Shown here in pieces: positions 44,966 to 57,266 of a stretch of 64,000 nucleotides of DNA. The position numbers were made by a program, and so were the translations under genes. The DNA comes from Cercospora beticola (taxonomy: Eukaryota > Ascomycota > Dothideomycetes > Mycosphaerellales > Mycosphaerellaceae), in assembly GCF_033473495.1 (NCBI RefSeq), contig NC_088935.1, positions 3,038,001 through 3,102,000 of the forward strand, in the 5' to 3' direction. How positions within the stretch are numbered: the stretch's first letter is position 1; every line of letters starts with the position of its first letter. The notes beneath the pieces were generated by a model. The model worked only from the letters and a program-made list of their open reading frames with translations, was not told the DNA's origin and did not search any database.

Positions 44966-46713
44966 TTATATGCCATCCATCGCATCTCTGGCCCAAAGCT
45001 TCACAGTCCGATCGCGTCCACTTGACGAAAGCCAGGCCGCATCTGCAGTCACGTCGACCGACAAGACAGTGCCATCGTGTCCTGATAGGGACTTGCACAA
45101 GGCCCAGTCGTCTGCGGAGAAGATGTTGACATTCTTGTCGAAGCCAGCACTAACAAGGAACGTGCCACTCTTCCGAGGTTGCACAGCTGCGCTTGACCCC
45201 TGCTGGTCATCCCCATCGGTCATGACTGCATCGGGTTGCTGAAGTGCGCCCGAAAGTGGCCCATCGGTGCCCTTGAACCATCGCAGGTCGGAGACTCCAC
45301 CAATATGCGCGCCAATGCTGGCCGTTTCTCGTACAGCGCGCAAGTCCCAGCACTTGGCAAAGCCATCGGCACTGCCTGTCATGACGCGATGGCCATCACA
45401 ACTCCAGTCGAGGGCATGAATTGAGCCAACGTGACCTTCGAGAATCATTGCAGTTCGGCCTGTTCGAAGGTCCCAAATGCGACCAATCGAGTCAAGCCCA
45501 GCCGAAGCAATGAGATTGCCGTCCTCGTTGAAGGCGACTGTGTAGACTTCTTTGCTGTGTCCTTCTTGCAGCAGCAACTCGGTGGTGGTTTTCACATCCC
45601 ACAAGCGCCAGGTCGTGTCATAGCTCGCGCTTGCCAGGTACCTCCCAGATGGATGGCATGCCACACGACATACTCTTGCGCTATGTCCGCTCAACGATGC
45701 CACTGGAGTATCCTGTGTCAGAGACCATAGGTGTATCTCGTTGTCGGCTGCAGCTGTGGCGAGATTCACATCCTCTGGGGCTATTGTCGAGCCGGGGAGG
45801 GTCGCGCCAGGAAACCACGTAATTCCACCGATCATACCTTTGTGCCCCCGCAGTGTCATTTTGGTGTCCAGATTGGGCACATCAAGCAGCTTCACCGTGC
45901 CTCCCCAGTCTCCGCATGCCAACAGCTCTCCATTAGGCGCGAATCGCGTCAGGCTAACTGGACGCTCGCTGGCGATCTGACTGCCAAAGAGATCCACATT
46001 TGCGAGTTTCCCCTTGATTTCTTTTCGATGCTTCACGTGGGTCTCCACAGGAATCTTGCTCTCTTGCTTCTGCCTCTTGAGCCGTCGCGTGGTGCGTGGT
46101 AACGAATATCTCGCAATCTCTCGACGAGCTGCCAGTAGTTCGTTGCTGCCCTCGATGTAGAACTCGCCCTCCTCATCCGCATCGTCTGCCTCTTCAACGT
46201 CGGCCATAGACTCATCCTCGTCTGCCGCACCTCCATCTTGTTCGCGCAGCAGTATTTCCCGTAAGCGGTCCCGGCGGTCCTCTTTGCGCTCCCCGAACAA
46301 GGTGATGGGCTGGCCTCTGCCACGAAGTTCTGCGCGCACGCGCTGATCGTCTGTTGGCACTGCAAGCGCAGCAGCTTTGCGCTTGCGGGCAAATTCGTTC
46401 AGGACAGTCGACGCATGTTGGGCCTCGCCGCCAACCGTCGCAGCGGGGAGATGGTAATTGGTATCGAGCGCTGAACGTACATTAGCAGTCGCGCGTCAAC
46501 GCGGACAAGCAGGGCTCGCACTTACGAACGCTAGCGAGATCGATGCTGGTATCCTGCCATTGTCGCTATCAGCTCCCGCTCTCGTTCCGTCGGCGTTTCT
46601 GTTGCTGGGTGTGTGAATACGACAATGACTCTCACTGCAACATTGGTGCAGTCGCATGTAGGGGCAAAGGTACTGACCTCTTCTTCGATGTATGCCTTGC
46701 GCGCTGAATGCAT
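44966..46713 (-). CDS. PRP4: U4/U6 snRNP protein Prp4 (WD40)
   Basis: Exons 46713-46678, 46553-46526 and 46470-44966 give 522 residues. After a short N-terminal region comes the SFM motif (VPTDDQRVRAELRGRGQPIT) that marks Prp4/hPrp4, then ERKEDRRDRLREIL and an acidic patch, then a seven-bladed WD40 propeller from about residue 170 to the end (repeats ending IHLWSL, WRLWDV, GRIWDL, AKCWDL, VKLWAR). Part of the U4/U6.U5 tri-snRNP in the nucleus. One blade carries a ~30-residue insertion (ALQQPDAVMTDGDDQQG). Introns are 124 and 55 nt; the N-terminal exons are short (36 and 28 nt) and less certain than the body. Divergent from the PP2C gene, 276 bp apart. Confidence 0.93.
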
Positions 46714-46989
46714 GGTGACGGGCGCAAGCAGTTTTGGCGTTGTCGTGAAGTGAGTGCGACCTTTTTCCGCTCAGAGCTTCGAGCTTCAACCTCGAGCGGG
46801 CGCACCTCCGCGGACCACCACCCCGTCCGGCCACTGCCTCCTCCACCACCACGGACCGCATCGCCCTCAGTGCGCATCACTGATCGTCCGACATCACATC
46901 GCACGCATCAGTAGCGAGAGCCATGTGCTGACCATGTTGTTCACCGGTGCCGTTCTCTGCTATTTGCTCGCCCTAGAACTCGAGTGGCC

Positions 46990-48293
46990 ATGTCAGCTCT
47001 CCCTCTGCAGCTGCTCGCGAGACGACGCCTGACGACTTCGCCAGCATCCAGCCCCATCAAGTCCCTGATGCGTATCCCGCAGCCCCGCCTACAATCGTCG
47101 ACCGCATCCTCGGCGCATCACTTCACCTACCGTCTAGCTGCTGCTTCCGCTCCAAAGCAAGCGCCTCCACGACCTCCTAAACCGGGCAGAGACTACTGGA
47201 ATTACGCTTCCACTCATGTGGACCCACGTCCGCCGTACTTGCGCTCGACAAAGCCCGCGTCGGGAGAGGACGCCTTCTTCGCGTCGACCATTGGGGGAAG
47301 TCCGCATCATGTTGCCTTCGGCCTTGCTGATGGCGTGGGAGGCTGGCAGGACCAGGGAGTGGATCCATCTGAGTTCAGCCAGGCATTATGCGGCTTGATG
47401 GCGGGTTCCGCCAACATTTACGAAGGCCTCGATGCTGGGACATCCTGTAAACCACAAGAGCTCCTGCAGCAAGCCTACGATGCGGTCATGGCCAACCCAC
47501 GCATCCCTGCCGGAGGCTGCACGGCCAGCTTGGGTGTGGCAGATCAGGATGGTATGGTTGAGACGGCAAAGTACGAGGAATGCTATCTTGACATCTAAGT
47601 GGGCCCTGATTAACGCACTGTGTAGTCTTGGAGATTCCGGATATCTGATATTCGGCCCTGGCAAAGTGGCCCATCGATCAATAGTCCAGACCCACGCCTT
47701 CAATACACGTACGTGGAGAGTGCGCTCTGGCTTCATTCACGACCACATTTACTGACAGCGGAAATCATGTAGCATATCAAATGTCCAAAGTTCCCGCTAA
47801 GATGCAAGCACAGTATGCCATCTTCGGCGGTGCTACCTACTTCAGCGAAACACCAGCGCAAGCTGATATCCACAGCCACCAGCTCAAACATGGCGACGTT
47901 GTTCTCTTCGCTACCGACGGCGTTTGGGACAACCTTTCCGCACAAGATACACTCCAGATTGTGCAGCGTGTCATGGAGGAGGGCGGCTACTGGTTCCGGT
48001 CGCACAATTTCCCTGGCGCCGAGACGATGGTGAACGATACCCTAATTCGCTCTCTACCACGTGAGGTAGAAGAAAAGCATAATCGGTCATATCTGCCTGG
48101 TCAGATTGCTTCGGCCGTCATGCGCGAGGCCAAGGTTGCCGGATTGGATCGGAGGCGTGATGGCCCATTCGCCAAAGAAGTCAACCAGCGTTACCCGCAA
48201 GAAGGATGGGAGGGCGGCAAACCAGACGACATCGCTGTCGTCGTTTGTATCGCAGTACAGGGTGAAGAACAACCTATCAAGTCGAAGCTTTGA
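46990..48293 (+). CDS. PTC7: PP2C-type protein phosphatase, PTC7 family
   Basis: Exons 46990-47570, 47626-47708 and 47773-48293 give 394 residues. The N-terminus is Arg/Ser-rich (MSALPLQLLARRRLTTSP), fitting a mitochondrial presequence. PP2C metal-site motifs: GEDAFF, FGLADGVGGW, NLGDSGYL, LFATDGVWDNLS and KPDDIAVVV. PTC7 dephosphorylates mitochondrial proteins including a coenzyme Q biosynthesis factor in yeast; the same role here is by homology. The leader contains a two-codon uORF at 46923-46931 and a 32-residue uORF at 46934-47032 that overlaps the start in another frame. Confidence 0.92.
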
Positions 48294-50961
48294 GCAGGAA
48301 CCGAAGAGTTCGACGCACCACGCACGCAGACACGGTGCAATCTGGCTCCTGGACTCACAGTGCGGCTGTCTGATTCAGCTCTCCGTGGTTCAGTAGAGCG
48401 CGAACGATGTGGCCGAATTTGTTCCGAGTCCGAGGTTCCGACTGTAGCTGGACTCCATTGAGTCACAGCTCAGAGATCGGAAGACTGCAGTCCTATCACC
48501 GACATGCCTCTGCTACGGACCATTGCCCGTGGTCAAGCAGAGGATCCGAGACCGCCATACCGTCTGAGAAAAGGTCTGCCTTCTGTTGATTGCTTTGGAC
48601 GTCTTGGATCTTACAGCGAGTATCGACTCCGCCTATGGGCTGCATTTCCGCAATGCGTCATTCGACCACAACGTCCGGGTTAGAATCGCAACCGCCATTT
48701 GCGCTGGCTCCAATGTGCAGGCGACTCTTCCCGATTTGGCATCGCTGAGCTTGCGAGCTCTAGAGTCTCATTCGACCTATTTTTCCGCCTTGGCATTGCG
48801 AACTTGCCGTACGTACAACGCACGCTTCGTGCGCGACTGGGGACCGCGAAACCATTCGCACCAGGCTGAACGACGAGCGGCGAGGCGAGTCAATTGAAAC
48901 TCCCCGTCCCCTTTGGACGAGCAGGCTGCTGCAAAGTGACAAATGATGGGCCTTCCCGATGGCCGCGCTCTGTAGTGGACGGGTCGTAAGCACGAACGAT
49001 GTACGAGCCTGACATTCGGCCATTTGCTCAAGCATCAAGACAGACGGTAGTCGGAAAGGGCTTCAATGCGCATACCCGTACTCCCGACTTGTGTCGTCTT
49101 GTCGTGTCGTCAGTCGGCAAGACAAAAACAGTAGCGTAACCAAGAAGACTTTTGATTACCATCTTTGGCCGCTTCGTGTCATCCAACCAATGATAGCCGA
49201 AGCCTTAGCAGGTTCGCATTCCCATTCGTGATCGCTACTCGGGCAGTGCCATCACTTGCGTTACTCTCTCTTTGGCACCCGCTTGCCGCATATCGAGCAA
49301 ATCGGTCAGAGATCGCCGCATGAGCGAGAGATCAGACGACAGGCTGTGGTGCGTGACGGTGAAGGATGACTGTGCACCGCGACAAGCGCTCCAACCATAC
49401 TCTGCTATCGAAGGCAATGAACAGGTCGGTGCGCGCAAGATGATGAGCTCATATTGCATCTCATCGGCTATCATCAAGTCGTCGGGATCAAATTGAAGAG
49501 GTGATGTGCCGTCACAAGAGCGTTGAGCAATGCCCAAAAGACGAGGCAACATGATAGGCTCACGAATCCCACCGCTTGTAAGCGCTCTTGCATGAAGCAG
49601 CACGCAGGCCATCCCACCGATTGGGCAGTGCCGAGTGGGATCTAGTGCCGCGTTTGCCAATCGCCGACAGGAGTAGTAGCACTACCTGCTAAAGTAGGTT
49701 GTTCGTCCCTGACATGAACGCTGTGCTGCGCAGCTGGGCTACTCTGTGTCCGACAGCTTCTATTACGGCAAACACGGGGCGTCAACCCTGCACACTACGA
49801 AGCCATGCGCGCTGATGAGCGTCGCACGACAGTCGTTTGCGGTTGCCTATCGGCGGCTGTGCGACATGTGCCGCAGATGCGGTATTCTGGGTTGTGAGGA
49901 GTTAGCTTTCGTGAAGAGTGGGAGAGCTGTCGTTTGAACGCCCAACGCATATGACGCTAGACATCGTATGGATAGCTATAGCAGTGATGAGTCGCTAATC
50001 AAATGTTCTATCTCATTGTGTCGTGTGTTCACACCATCTTCCACAGGCTTGATGGTCCGCCGGGCCAAGAGGAGCCGGTGGCATGATGTCGATGGCCATT
50101 CGGAAGCCAGAGGTGCTACATGTAATTGTGCGGTGAACTGACTCGTTCACGGCCGCAATTGCTATGCTGCCAAAGCCCGCCATCAGAACCACAAATCGCA
50201 GTTCCGTCAGGCAATCGGAGGCGTGCGAATGGCCATGGGTAAACAGGATATTATTGCTGCGAAGACGCGGCGCACAATGATCCAGGACGTGCCGGTTTCA
50301 AGAGACGATGCGCATCTGATTCCTGATTTCAGTAACATGTGTGCGGATTACTATGTAGCGGTCTACTAGCCAGACGAGTGTCCGCCCAACCTCTTTCTGG
50401 CCGACGACTTGACCGCTACAGCGTGAATGCTCTGATCCTTGCGTGTCGTTGGGGCCCGGCTCGCAGCAGTCGTCGCGCCGAGGCTTCCTACTCGCCCATG
50501 GATAATGGCAATGTCGTCAGGCAGCTAAGGGCTGCATGAGGGCAGCGAGAGTGGCCGTGTTTGTCGACGGCAAGCCGGTATGAGCAACAGCGAGAGCAAT
50601 TGTTCGCGCGACGCGACCTTGTTTGGGCAGCATCACTCTCACTTCACACAACGAAAGCACACCCGGCAGGCTTGGCGGCGCGATCTCACGATGCGCGAGC
50701 GTTTGTGTGGCTCGGCCCTCACTGGCGGCAGCCTTGTTTTTGGAGTTGACGAATTTCCCGAGCTGCCGTTTGGCTGCTCATCACCACCCTGTCTGCGGTT
50801 TGCACATGCCCGACGCGTCGTGTGGCCGCCGTTCGTCGCTCGTCAGCCAGCCATTCTCAGCCGCCCGGGAGCAGGAAGAGGAGCAGTGCAGTGCAGTGCA
50901 GCTCGAGCTCGAGCCCGAAAGGGTACGCAAGCAACAGCAGCAGCAGGCGAGCAGGCCAGGA

Positions 50962-51001
<40 letters not shown>

Positions 51002-51796
51002 CGGTGGGCAACGAGCACGCAGTCGCCAATCCTGCCACAATGTCACGCGCACCTCTGAAACACTGTCGAGGATGAGCGCGTCGCCGTCGTCGTCGCCCTC
51101 GGCCTCCCACACCACACGCCAGCCGCATGATCCGCCCGGCAGCACCAGCTGCGCGCGCACACGGCGGTGATTGTTGCGATCTGATGGTGCCGCGTCAATT
51201 CGTCAAGACTTATCCCCAGCGCGCGCGACGGAGCGGAGAGGCCCACGGCGAGCACACGGCCACGATCCGGACCTACTGCAGCTTCATGCATGCACCACTA
51301 CCCAAAGCCAATCAATGTTCTGCATGGGATTTGGGCACCACCGAGCAGCAGCACGCCCTCGCAGAGCCCTGTCGCCATCGCCTGCGACCATCTTTCGCGT
51401 GCGCTTTGCTCTGCGCTCGCAACCGGGCCCGTCCCGCGCGTAGCCTCCCTCCTCCTTCACTTACAGTACCTTATCCTCCCCACCTGCCTGCTGCAGTTGT
51501 GTGTTTAGACTCTGGATCGCGAGTATAAGCAAGGTCATCCCTACGCCTTTGCCACCTCTATCCTCTTCCAGCATTGATTGTCGCTCACATTCACCCTCCG
51601 ACTGCCCATCATCGCTGCCGCACCTGCGCCTGCCACTGCTGCTGCCGCTCCTGCCACCGCGCCCGCGCTCCATGAACCCGGCTGCCTCCGCCACTGCGTG
51701 TTGGACGAAGCAGAGTCAGGCACTGCTCCCCACGCGCGTGCGCTGCGCAGCTTAAGCTTTCACCTACACCGCCTCGACCGAGCTGTCACCTACTAA
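48294..51796. other. 3.5-kb intergenic space
   Basis: No convincing gene. The best minus-strand frame (49235-49660, 141 residues, including DPDDLMIADEMQYELIILR) has acceptable composition but no recognised domain or intron. The right part is C/A- and repeat-rich and probably contains a long 5' leader or promoter of the MeaB-like gene. An (AAGC)n microsatellite lies at 50962-51001. Confidence 0.4.
50962..51001. repeat. (AAGC)n microsatellite
   Basis: About ten near-perfect copies of AAGC/GCAA, preceded by GTGCA and GAGCTC simple repeats around 50885-50920. Confidence 0.85.
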
Positions 51797-53785
51797 ATGG
51801 CCTACGCAAACACGTACCAGTCGCATTCTGCTGCAGCGTTCGTTGACGAGGACTCAGCGGTGCTGGATCCTACCATACTGGATCCCGACATGCACAGTCC
51901 GACTGGTACCTCTTTCCGCAAGGACTCGTTCGCCAACACCCATGGCGTGCTCTCGCCCGCCGACTCTCAGGCATGGGACCATCAGTACTCTGGTCCGATA
52001 GCCGTCGAATCCACTGCACCAGGAGCTCCGGGACCCTTCCACGACGATGCTGCTGTCTTTGTGCGCCAGCAACCACTCCATCCCCCGCCGGCCTTTGCTC
52101 AACAACATCAGCCGGGCCCGTGGCCCTTCGAGCATGGCTCTGGCGACTGCACGCCGACCACTGGCGCGGAGTTCATGCCACCACCTCCACCATTTGAGGG
52201 AGGGTCGCACTACGTCCACAATCGTGCAGACAGCGCGCATGGCAGCTTCAGTCACCACCCTCCCCACCAACAGTTCCCGCAGCACGCGGAAGCACACTTC
52301 ATTCCGGCGCCTCAGGTCCAGACGCCCATGTCGCCGCACTCGCATCAGGACTGGATGGGCATGGCACAGCAGGAAATGGAGGGCAGGCCCTCATCAAAAC
52401 GCATGAGACCGTCCTCGCCTCCTCGCACCATGATCGACTTCCAGCGGAGGGACGGCATTCGCAAGAAGAACGGCAGGATCGACATCCCTCACGAGCGAAA
52501 TATCCAAACCATTGACGAGCTGATTGAGCAAACCACGGACGAAGACACTTTAAAAGAACTCAAGCAACAAAAGCGTCTCCTCCGAAATCGTGAAGCAGCG
52601 TGAGTATCCCTGAATCATGTCCAAAGTTTGCCTTGTTGCTAATCCTCCATTAGACTGGCGTCTCGGCAGAGGAAGAAGAAGCACACTGAAGATCTTGAAG
52701 TCAAGGAGAAGAGCTACACAACCCAGATTGCCATGCTCGAAGCCCAACTAGGAGAATTCACACGCGAGCGCGATGTGCGCGAGAGAGAACGACAGGTCAT
52801 GCATCAGCGACTTGCCGAATCGCAACGCATCATCGACACCATGCAGGACGAGAAGCGTGAACTCATGATGCGACATAACGAGGAAGCCTCGCAACTGAGA
52901 AGGAGGGTTCAGATCCTAACAGAGCAGCTTGAAATCGGACCCGCCCCAGCAATGTCAGCTGCTCCGAGCAGCACTGGATTCACAGACTTCAACGCGGAGA
53001 TGGAAGCACTCAACATGGGAACGCACGACTGGGACAACTTCATCTTCGTCAACGACCTTTCCAACAATGCATCTGACGACTTTTCTTTCGGCGCCAAACA
53101 CGAACCTTCCAAGAAGACCTCTGTGCCCAGCAACGCCGTGCAAAGCACAAGCAAGCGCAGCACAGAGGCAGTCACTGATCAGCCGATCGCTTCTGGCCTC
53201 CTCTTCATGCTACTTTTGTGCGGTGCCTGGATCGCTTCCAAACCACCGGCTTCGCAACCACACGACTTGCCCCAGATGCCACCTGATGTACGGGCTGCAG
53301 CTCCTGCTGTCCTCGATAGCCTGCTTGCAGAGAGTGGCGTTCCTCACGGAGAGAACCGTTACCAATCGACAACAGAAGCTGCACCAGAACCGCTTCCCTC
53401 TGGCCAGCCTGCTCCGGGCAGATCGAGCAAAATCGACCGTATGCATCACGCCATAACAACTTCGACCAAGCAACAGCAGATCGACCAGGCCTTTTCCTTG
53501 ACGCAAGCGCAATATGCTTCGCTCACAAACGGCAATGGGCACGCGTACAATCAGCCAATGAACCAGGAATCCGGGCCCCCGCAACGGCGTGTGCTCGCAG
53601 AGGCGCTGGCAAATCTCGAACAAGATCAACCTGGCAGCAATAAGGCAGAGGTCTACACTCGAAGTCTGCTTTGGGGCCAAATACCGTCAGACGTGGTGCG
53701 ACAATTCAAGGAACTGGTTCGTGAACATAACGAAATCGATCGGCGAGGCAGCAACGGGAACAATCTCAAGACTGACACATCATAA
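51797..53785 (+). CDS. meaB: MeaB-like bZIP transcription factor with a hydrophobic segment
   Basis: Exons 51797-52599 and 52654-53785 give 644 residues; the 54-nt intron falls inside the basic region. The N-terminal half is Pro/His/Gln-rich. The conserved block GRIDIPHERNIQTIDELI leads into the basic region RLLRNREAALASRQRKKKH and a long leucine-zipper coiled coil, an arrangement characteristic of MeaB, a regulator linked to nitrogen metabolism in Aspergillus and Fusarium. Around residues 447-463 is a hydrophobic stretch (ASGLLFMLLLCGAWIAS) long enough to span a membrane. The C-terminus has the QIPSDVVRQFKELVREHNE block. Symbol assigned by domain order, not a search. Confidence 0.88.
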
Positions 53786-54642
53786 CGGCATTGAACAATA
53801 TAGACGACAATCTCACGACACAACATTCTGGACAACCGCTTTTTCTTTTGATCTAAAACTCCACAGCAGAAACCGGTCCACAGACCAGGAATTCTCGGCT
53901 TTTTCAGATCTCATTCAAATCAACAAATTGAGGAAAAGGAACTTGATATAATATTGCATTCTCGCGATACCCACCATGGACGAGCTCTACGCTTTTCTTT
54001 TCGCGGATTTCTGTTCGCTCGTCTACAAAAACCTCTTCTTTTTACTTATCTTTCTGCACGCTTTACGAAGGTCACGTTTGAAGGAATTACGGGAGCTCGG
54101 CAGATTCGCCTCGAGCATGAATGAATGGTATGACATGATTACGAAGGAAGCACGGTCTAGATGTCGGTTGCGTGTAACGGGATATATACTGCTGTACATT
54201 CGACCAAATCCACGGTCTGCTCCCATGTGGAGTCTGTTACTCTGGTACTGTGTCTCGTGGCTTTCCTTCTCTCTTTACATCGTGATGTCATTTAGGATTG
54301 TACTTGTCCTTCCAAATCCTGTTGGTCAAGTGGTTAGCTTCTGCTGAGGTATTTTGAGAGCACAGTCGGCACCCTGCGTGCAGCTGCTGAAATAGCCGAT
54401 GGTTCAGAGGTGCAGCAGACAAGCCGGCAGTGCCCCCGTCGCATAGCTCGGAACCGACTGGAAAGCAAGGTACAAGTGTATCGCCGCCTGGCCGTGATGG
54501 GGCGATGAGGAAAAGAGTGCAAGTTCAATTGCGATTGGTGATTCCAGAGTGGATTAAGAATAGCGGTGTGTGCCGGGTCAAGACGGCTCGATGCAAGAAG
54601 AGGGAAAAACACGGAAAAAGAGAGAAAGAGATTATGCTTGAC
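53786..54642. other. Convergent intergenic space
   Basis: About 860 bp between convergent genes. A 123-residue plus frame at 53976-54347 with hydrophobic stretches is AT-rich and not conserved-looking; I treat it as 3' UTR noise. Confidence 0.4.
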
Positions 54643-56312
54643 TCACCAGCTTTGGGAAACTCCTTTCGATCCTCTCGACTCGGCCAAGCGTAAGTACTGC
54701 GCCGCTTTGAACTAGATGTTGGAAAAGACGAATGTCGTTAGCTGACTAGCTCCAAGAATGATTCCCGCTTTTTTTTTTGGCTTGACATGCAGCTGACGTG
54801 CAGGTTGCATGAAGGCCCAATTTCCAGGGCAGAACCTCGAGACGACGACGCCGAATGACCACTCCACGGGTCTGACCTCTCTACTGCTGCTGCTGCTTGC
54901 TGCATGGTGGCAGCATGGCCGAGTGGACGACGTTGTGCAGCCGACCTTGGTTTTGTGTGCTCTCGCTTGTGACCTGGACTGGGCTGTCATGTTGACAGTT
55001 GCAGCGCTGCGCCTGCCGCGCGAGAGCAGAATAATCGGCTTGCGTCACGCAAGTGGCTCGGTCTCGAACATAATGCAGCCTTGCCCAATGTTTTGCAGCG
55101 TGGCGGTTCGATACCAAAGGCCGAGACCGAGGGTGGGCGCGGGATACACGATAATAATATGAGAAAGTAGTACGTACCTTGTCTTTGGCTCCTCCGAAGC
55201 CTTCCAGATAACACCATGCTGCTTCTTCCATGGCGTCAGTATCGCCGAGATTTGCGGCGGTTTCGTAGTACTGTCTAGCCGCGACTGGATCTTTCGCGAC
55301 ACCCCAGCCTGTTGGTGATGGATCAGCTTTCACATATGCTTTTGGGGCTGGCATTTGCCTTGTACGGAACGTGTAACATACCATTTCGGAAACAGTTTGC
55401 CAGCTCAAAAATGGCAAGGACGAGCTCGCCGCGTGCCGACCCTCCTTTCTTCATACCAGATGCCAGAGCCTGTTCTTCGACTGAGGCGGAATTCGATGCT
55501 GCCAAAGACAGGTAGTAGATGGCTTTCTCAGCGTCAATGGGTATGCCCCAGCCATGTCGTAAAGCAAGGCCATATAGCACAGCTGCGAGCGCATTGTTTG
55601 CACCTTTAGGATTGGCCAATGCACCGAACATCTCGCTCGATTCTTTGAGCTTGCCTTCTTCATGCAGGCGTATAGCTTCTTGGATGTTGATGTCCCCCGA
55701 AGCGTCTGAAATGCTCGGACTCCTGCTCCTGCTCGGACCAGGGGCCTTTCCGGTCTCGCGGAAAGGACTGCTCATGGCCAGCATTGTCGCCCGCTTCTCC
55801 CATTGTGCTTCTCGCTGTTCTTGCTCCTGATCTTGCTGCTCCTTGTTTGCCTGAGTCGCAGCATCGTCCACGCTTTTCTCCTTTGGCCGTGCTGCCAATG
55901 CCTGAGGTGCGGCAGGCAAGTCCTCTGGGAGATTGCTACTCGTCTCTGCCGACGCAGAGCGTGATCGATCTCGACGGTGTAGATGCAGCCGATCAGAGAG
56001 GCGCCGTTCTCCTCGAGGTCGCACGCCTAGCTGCTGGCTCGACTTATGCGCCTCAGGTGATAGATCTTTCGCTGCTGATGAGCTTGAGAAGCCGCGCAGC
56101 CCTAGCGAGCGCCGTTTCTCTTTGCTATCGCGAGGGCGATTGGCGTCGTTGTCGTCTTGAGGGTGTGCGGGCGGCTCCAGAATCTCTTGGAAGTTCGTAG
56201 TCGAGCGGATGATCGTGAATTCAGGCGCAGGCGGGGCGAGGGCAGCAGGCGCAGGTTGCGCTTCATTGCTGATTTTGTCCTTCTTCTTTAAAATGTCCCG
56301 TAAGCCCGGCAT
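54643..56312 (-). CDS. Sel1-repeat (TPR-like) protein
   Basis: Exons 56312-55382, 55308-55178 and 54711-54643 give 376 residues. The N-terminal ~200 residues are disordered, rich in Ser, Arg, Pro, Glu and Gln (DQEQEQREAQWEKRATM). From about residue 215 are Sel1-like repeats: AIRLHEEGKLKESSEMFGAL, NALAAVLYGLALRHGWGI, ELANCFRNGWGVAKDPVAAR, DAMEEAAWCYLEGFGGAKDK. The final 22-residue exon (FKAAQYLRLAESRGSKGVSQ) completes the last repeat and gives the usual SW end; it is reached only by removing a 466-nt intron (55177-54712), long for this locus. Sel1 proteins act as scaffolds; the partner is unknown. Confidence 0.85.
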
Positions 56313-57266
56313 TTTGTCGTTGGTGTTAGTGGGAGATCTCTTGCATGTGCTACGCGCTCCGTGTGGTCGAGTAGTGGCGGCGGCAGACAGATGAAACTAG
56401 ATGGCGCAACAAGGAAGTCACACGAAATAGCCTACCGCATTGGGGTTGTCCTCACAGTTCCTATGCCTCCGCCTCTGCGGTCGTGGCCCTTATTAAGGGC
56501 GTGCAGATCCGCAGAGGCTGAGCTGAGAGCGCCTTGTTGCGTCGAGTTTCAATTAGGTAGCTCCTAAGTTTGTCTTTGTGGCTCGGCAAGTGGCACGACC
56601 GTCAGTGCAGCCGACCAACGTATTGCACGCTCGATCGCACGGCGTCTACGAATGCGTCCCGGCGCGTTATACAACTCTGAGGTCAAATGCGTGCAATGCA
56701 GACAAAGACACCTTTTCTCGTTCGCTCCCGCAGTGTCGTACCAATCACGAGCCAAGAATTCTGCCCAAAGCCATGCATCGTTCTCAGCTCGTCGTCTTGA
56801 CCACGTGCAAGATGGCGCTGCGTACAGCTGTCGGGGATATTGTACCACTACCTTGCGCCAATACCTTCATGTATACAAAATCTAGTTGCCGAAATGTCTC
56901 ATCATCTGGTCGCTTTTCACGAGTAACTCTGCTTATGAGTTGTCCTGGGGCAAAATTGTACTTGAACGACTACTCCCACATCATTGTTCGTCGCGCGAGA
57001 CTTCATCCGATGCCTTTCATCCTTAGACGAGGTCACCATGTGAACCTGTCACGGAACAGTTTCAACGTCTTGCGCTGGTGAATTTGGACGAAATGCTGTT
57101 GTCAAATCTTGTCTTTTCATTTCTTTCTTCGCTAAAGCTATTGTAGTCTCGAATATGCTCTGCCGGAATTCGGCCGGTATTTTTCTTCTGGAAAGTACAT
57201 GAGCTAGCGCTCAAGGGTATGCTGCGCTGCTCGCGACTTCAATGGTCACTCTTGCGGCCAGCCAGC
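56313..57266. other. Intergenic, no gene seen
   Basis: About 950 bp upstream of the Sel1-repeat gene and beyond the end of the CCCH gene. A 167-residue plus frame (56578-57081) shows no domain and is not called. Confidence 0.4.

Noticed and set aside
53976..54347. A small membrane protein gene of 123 residues
   Set aside because: AT-rich, no conserved features, and sits where the 3' UTR of the MeaB-like gene is expected.
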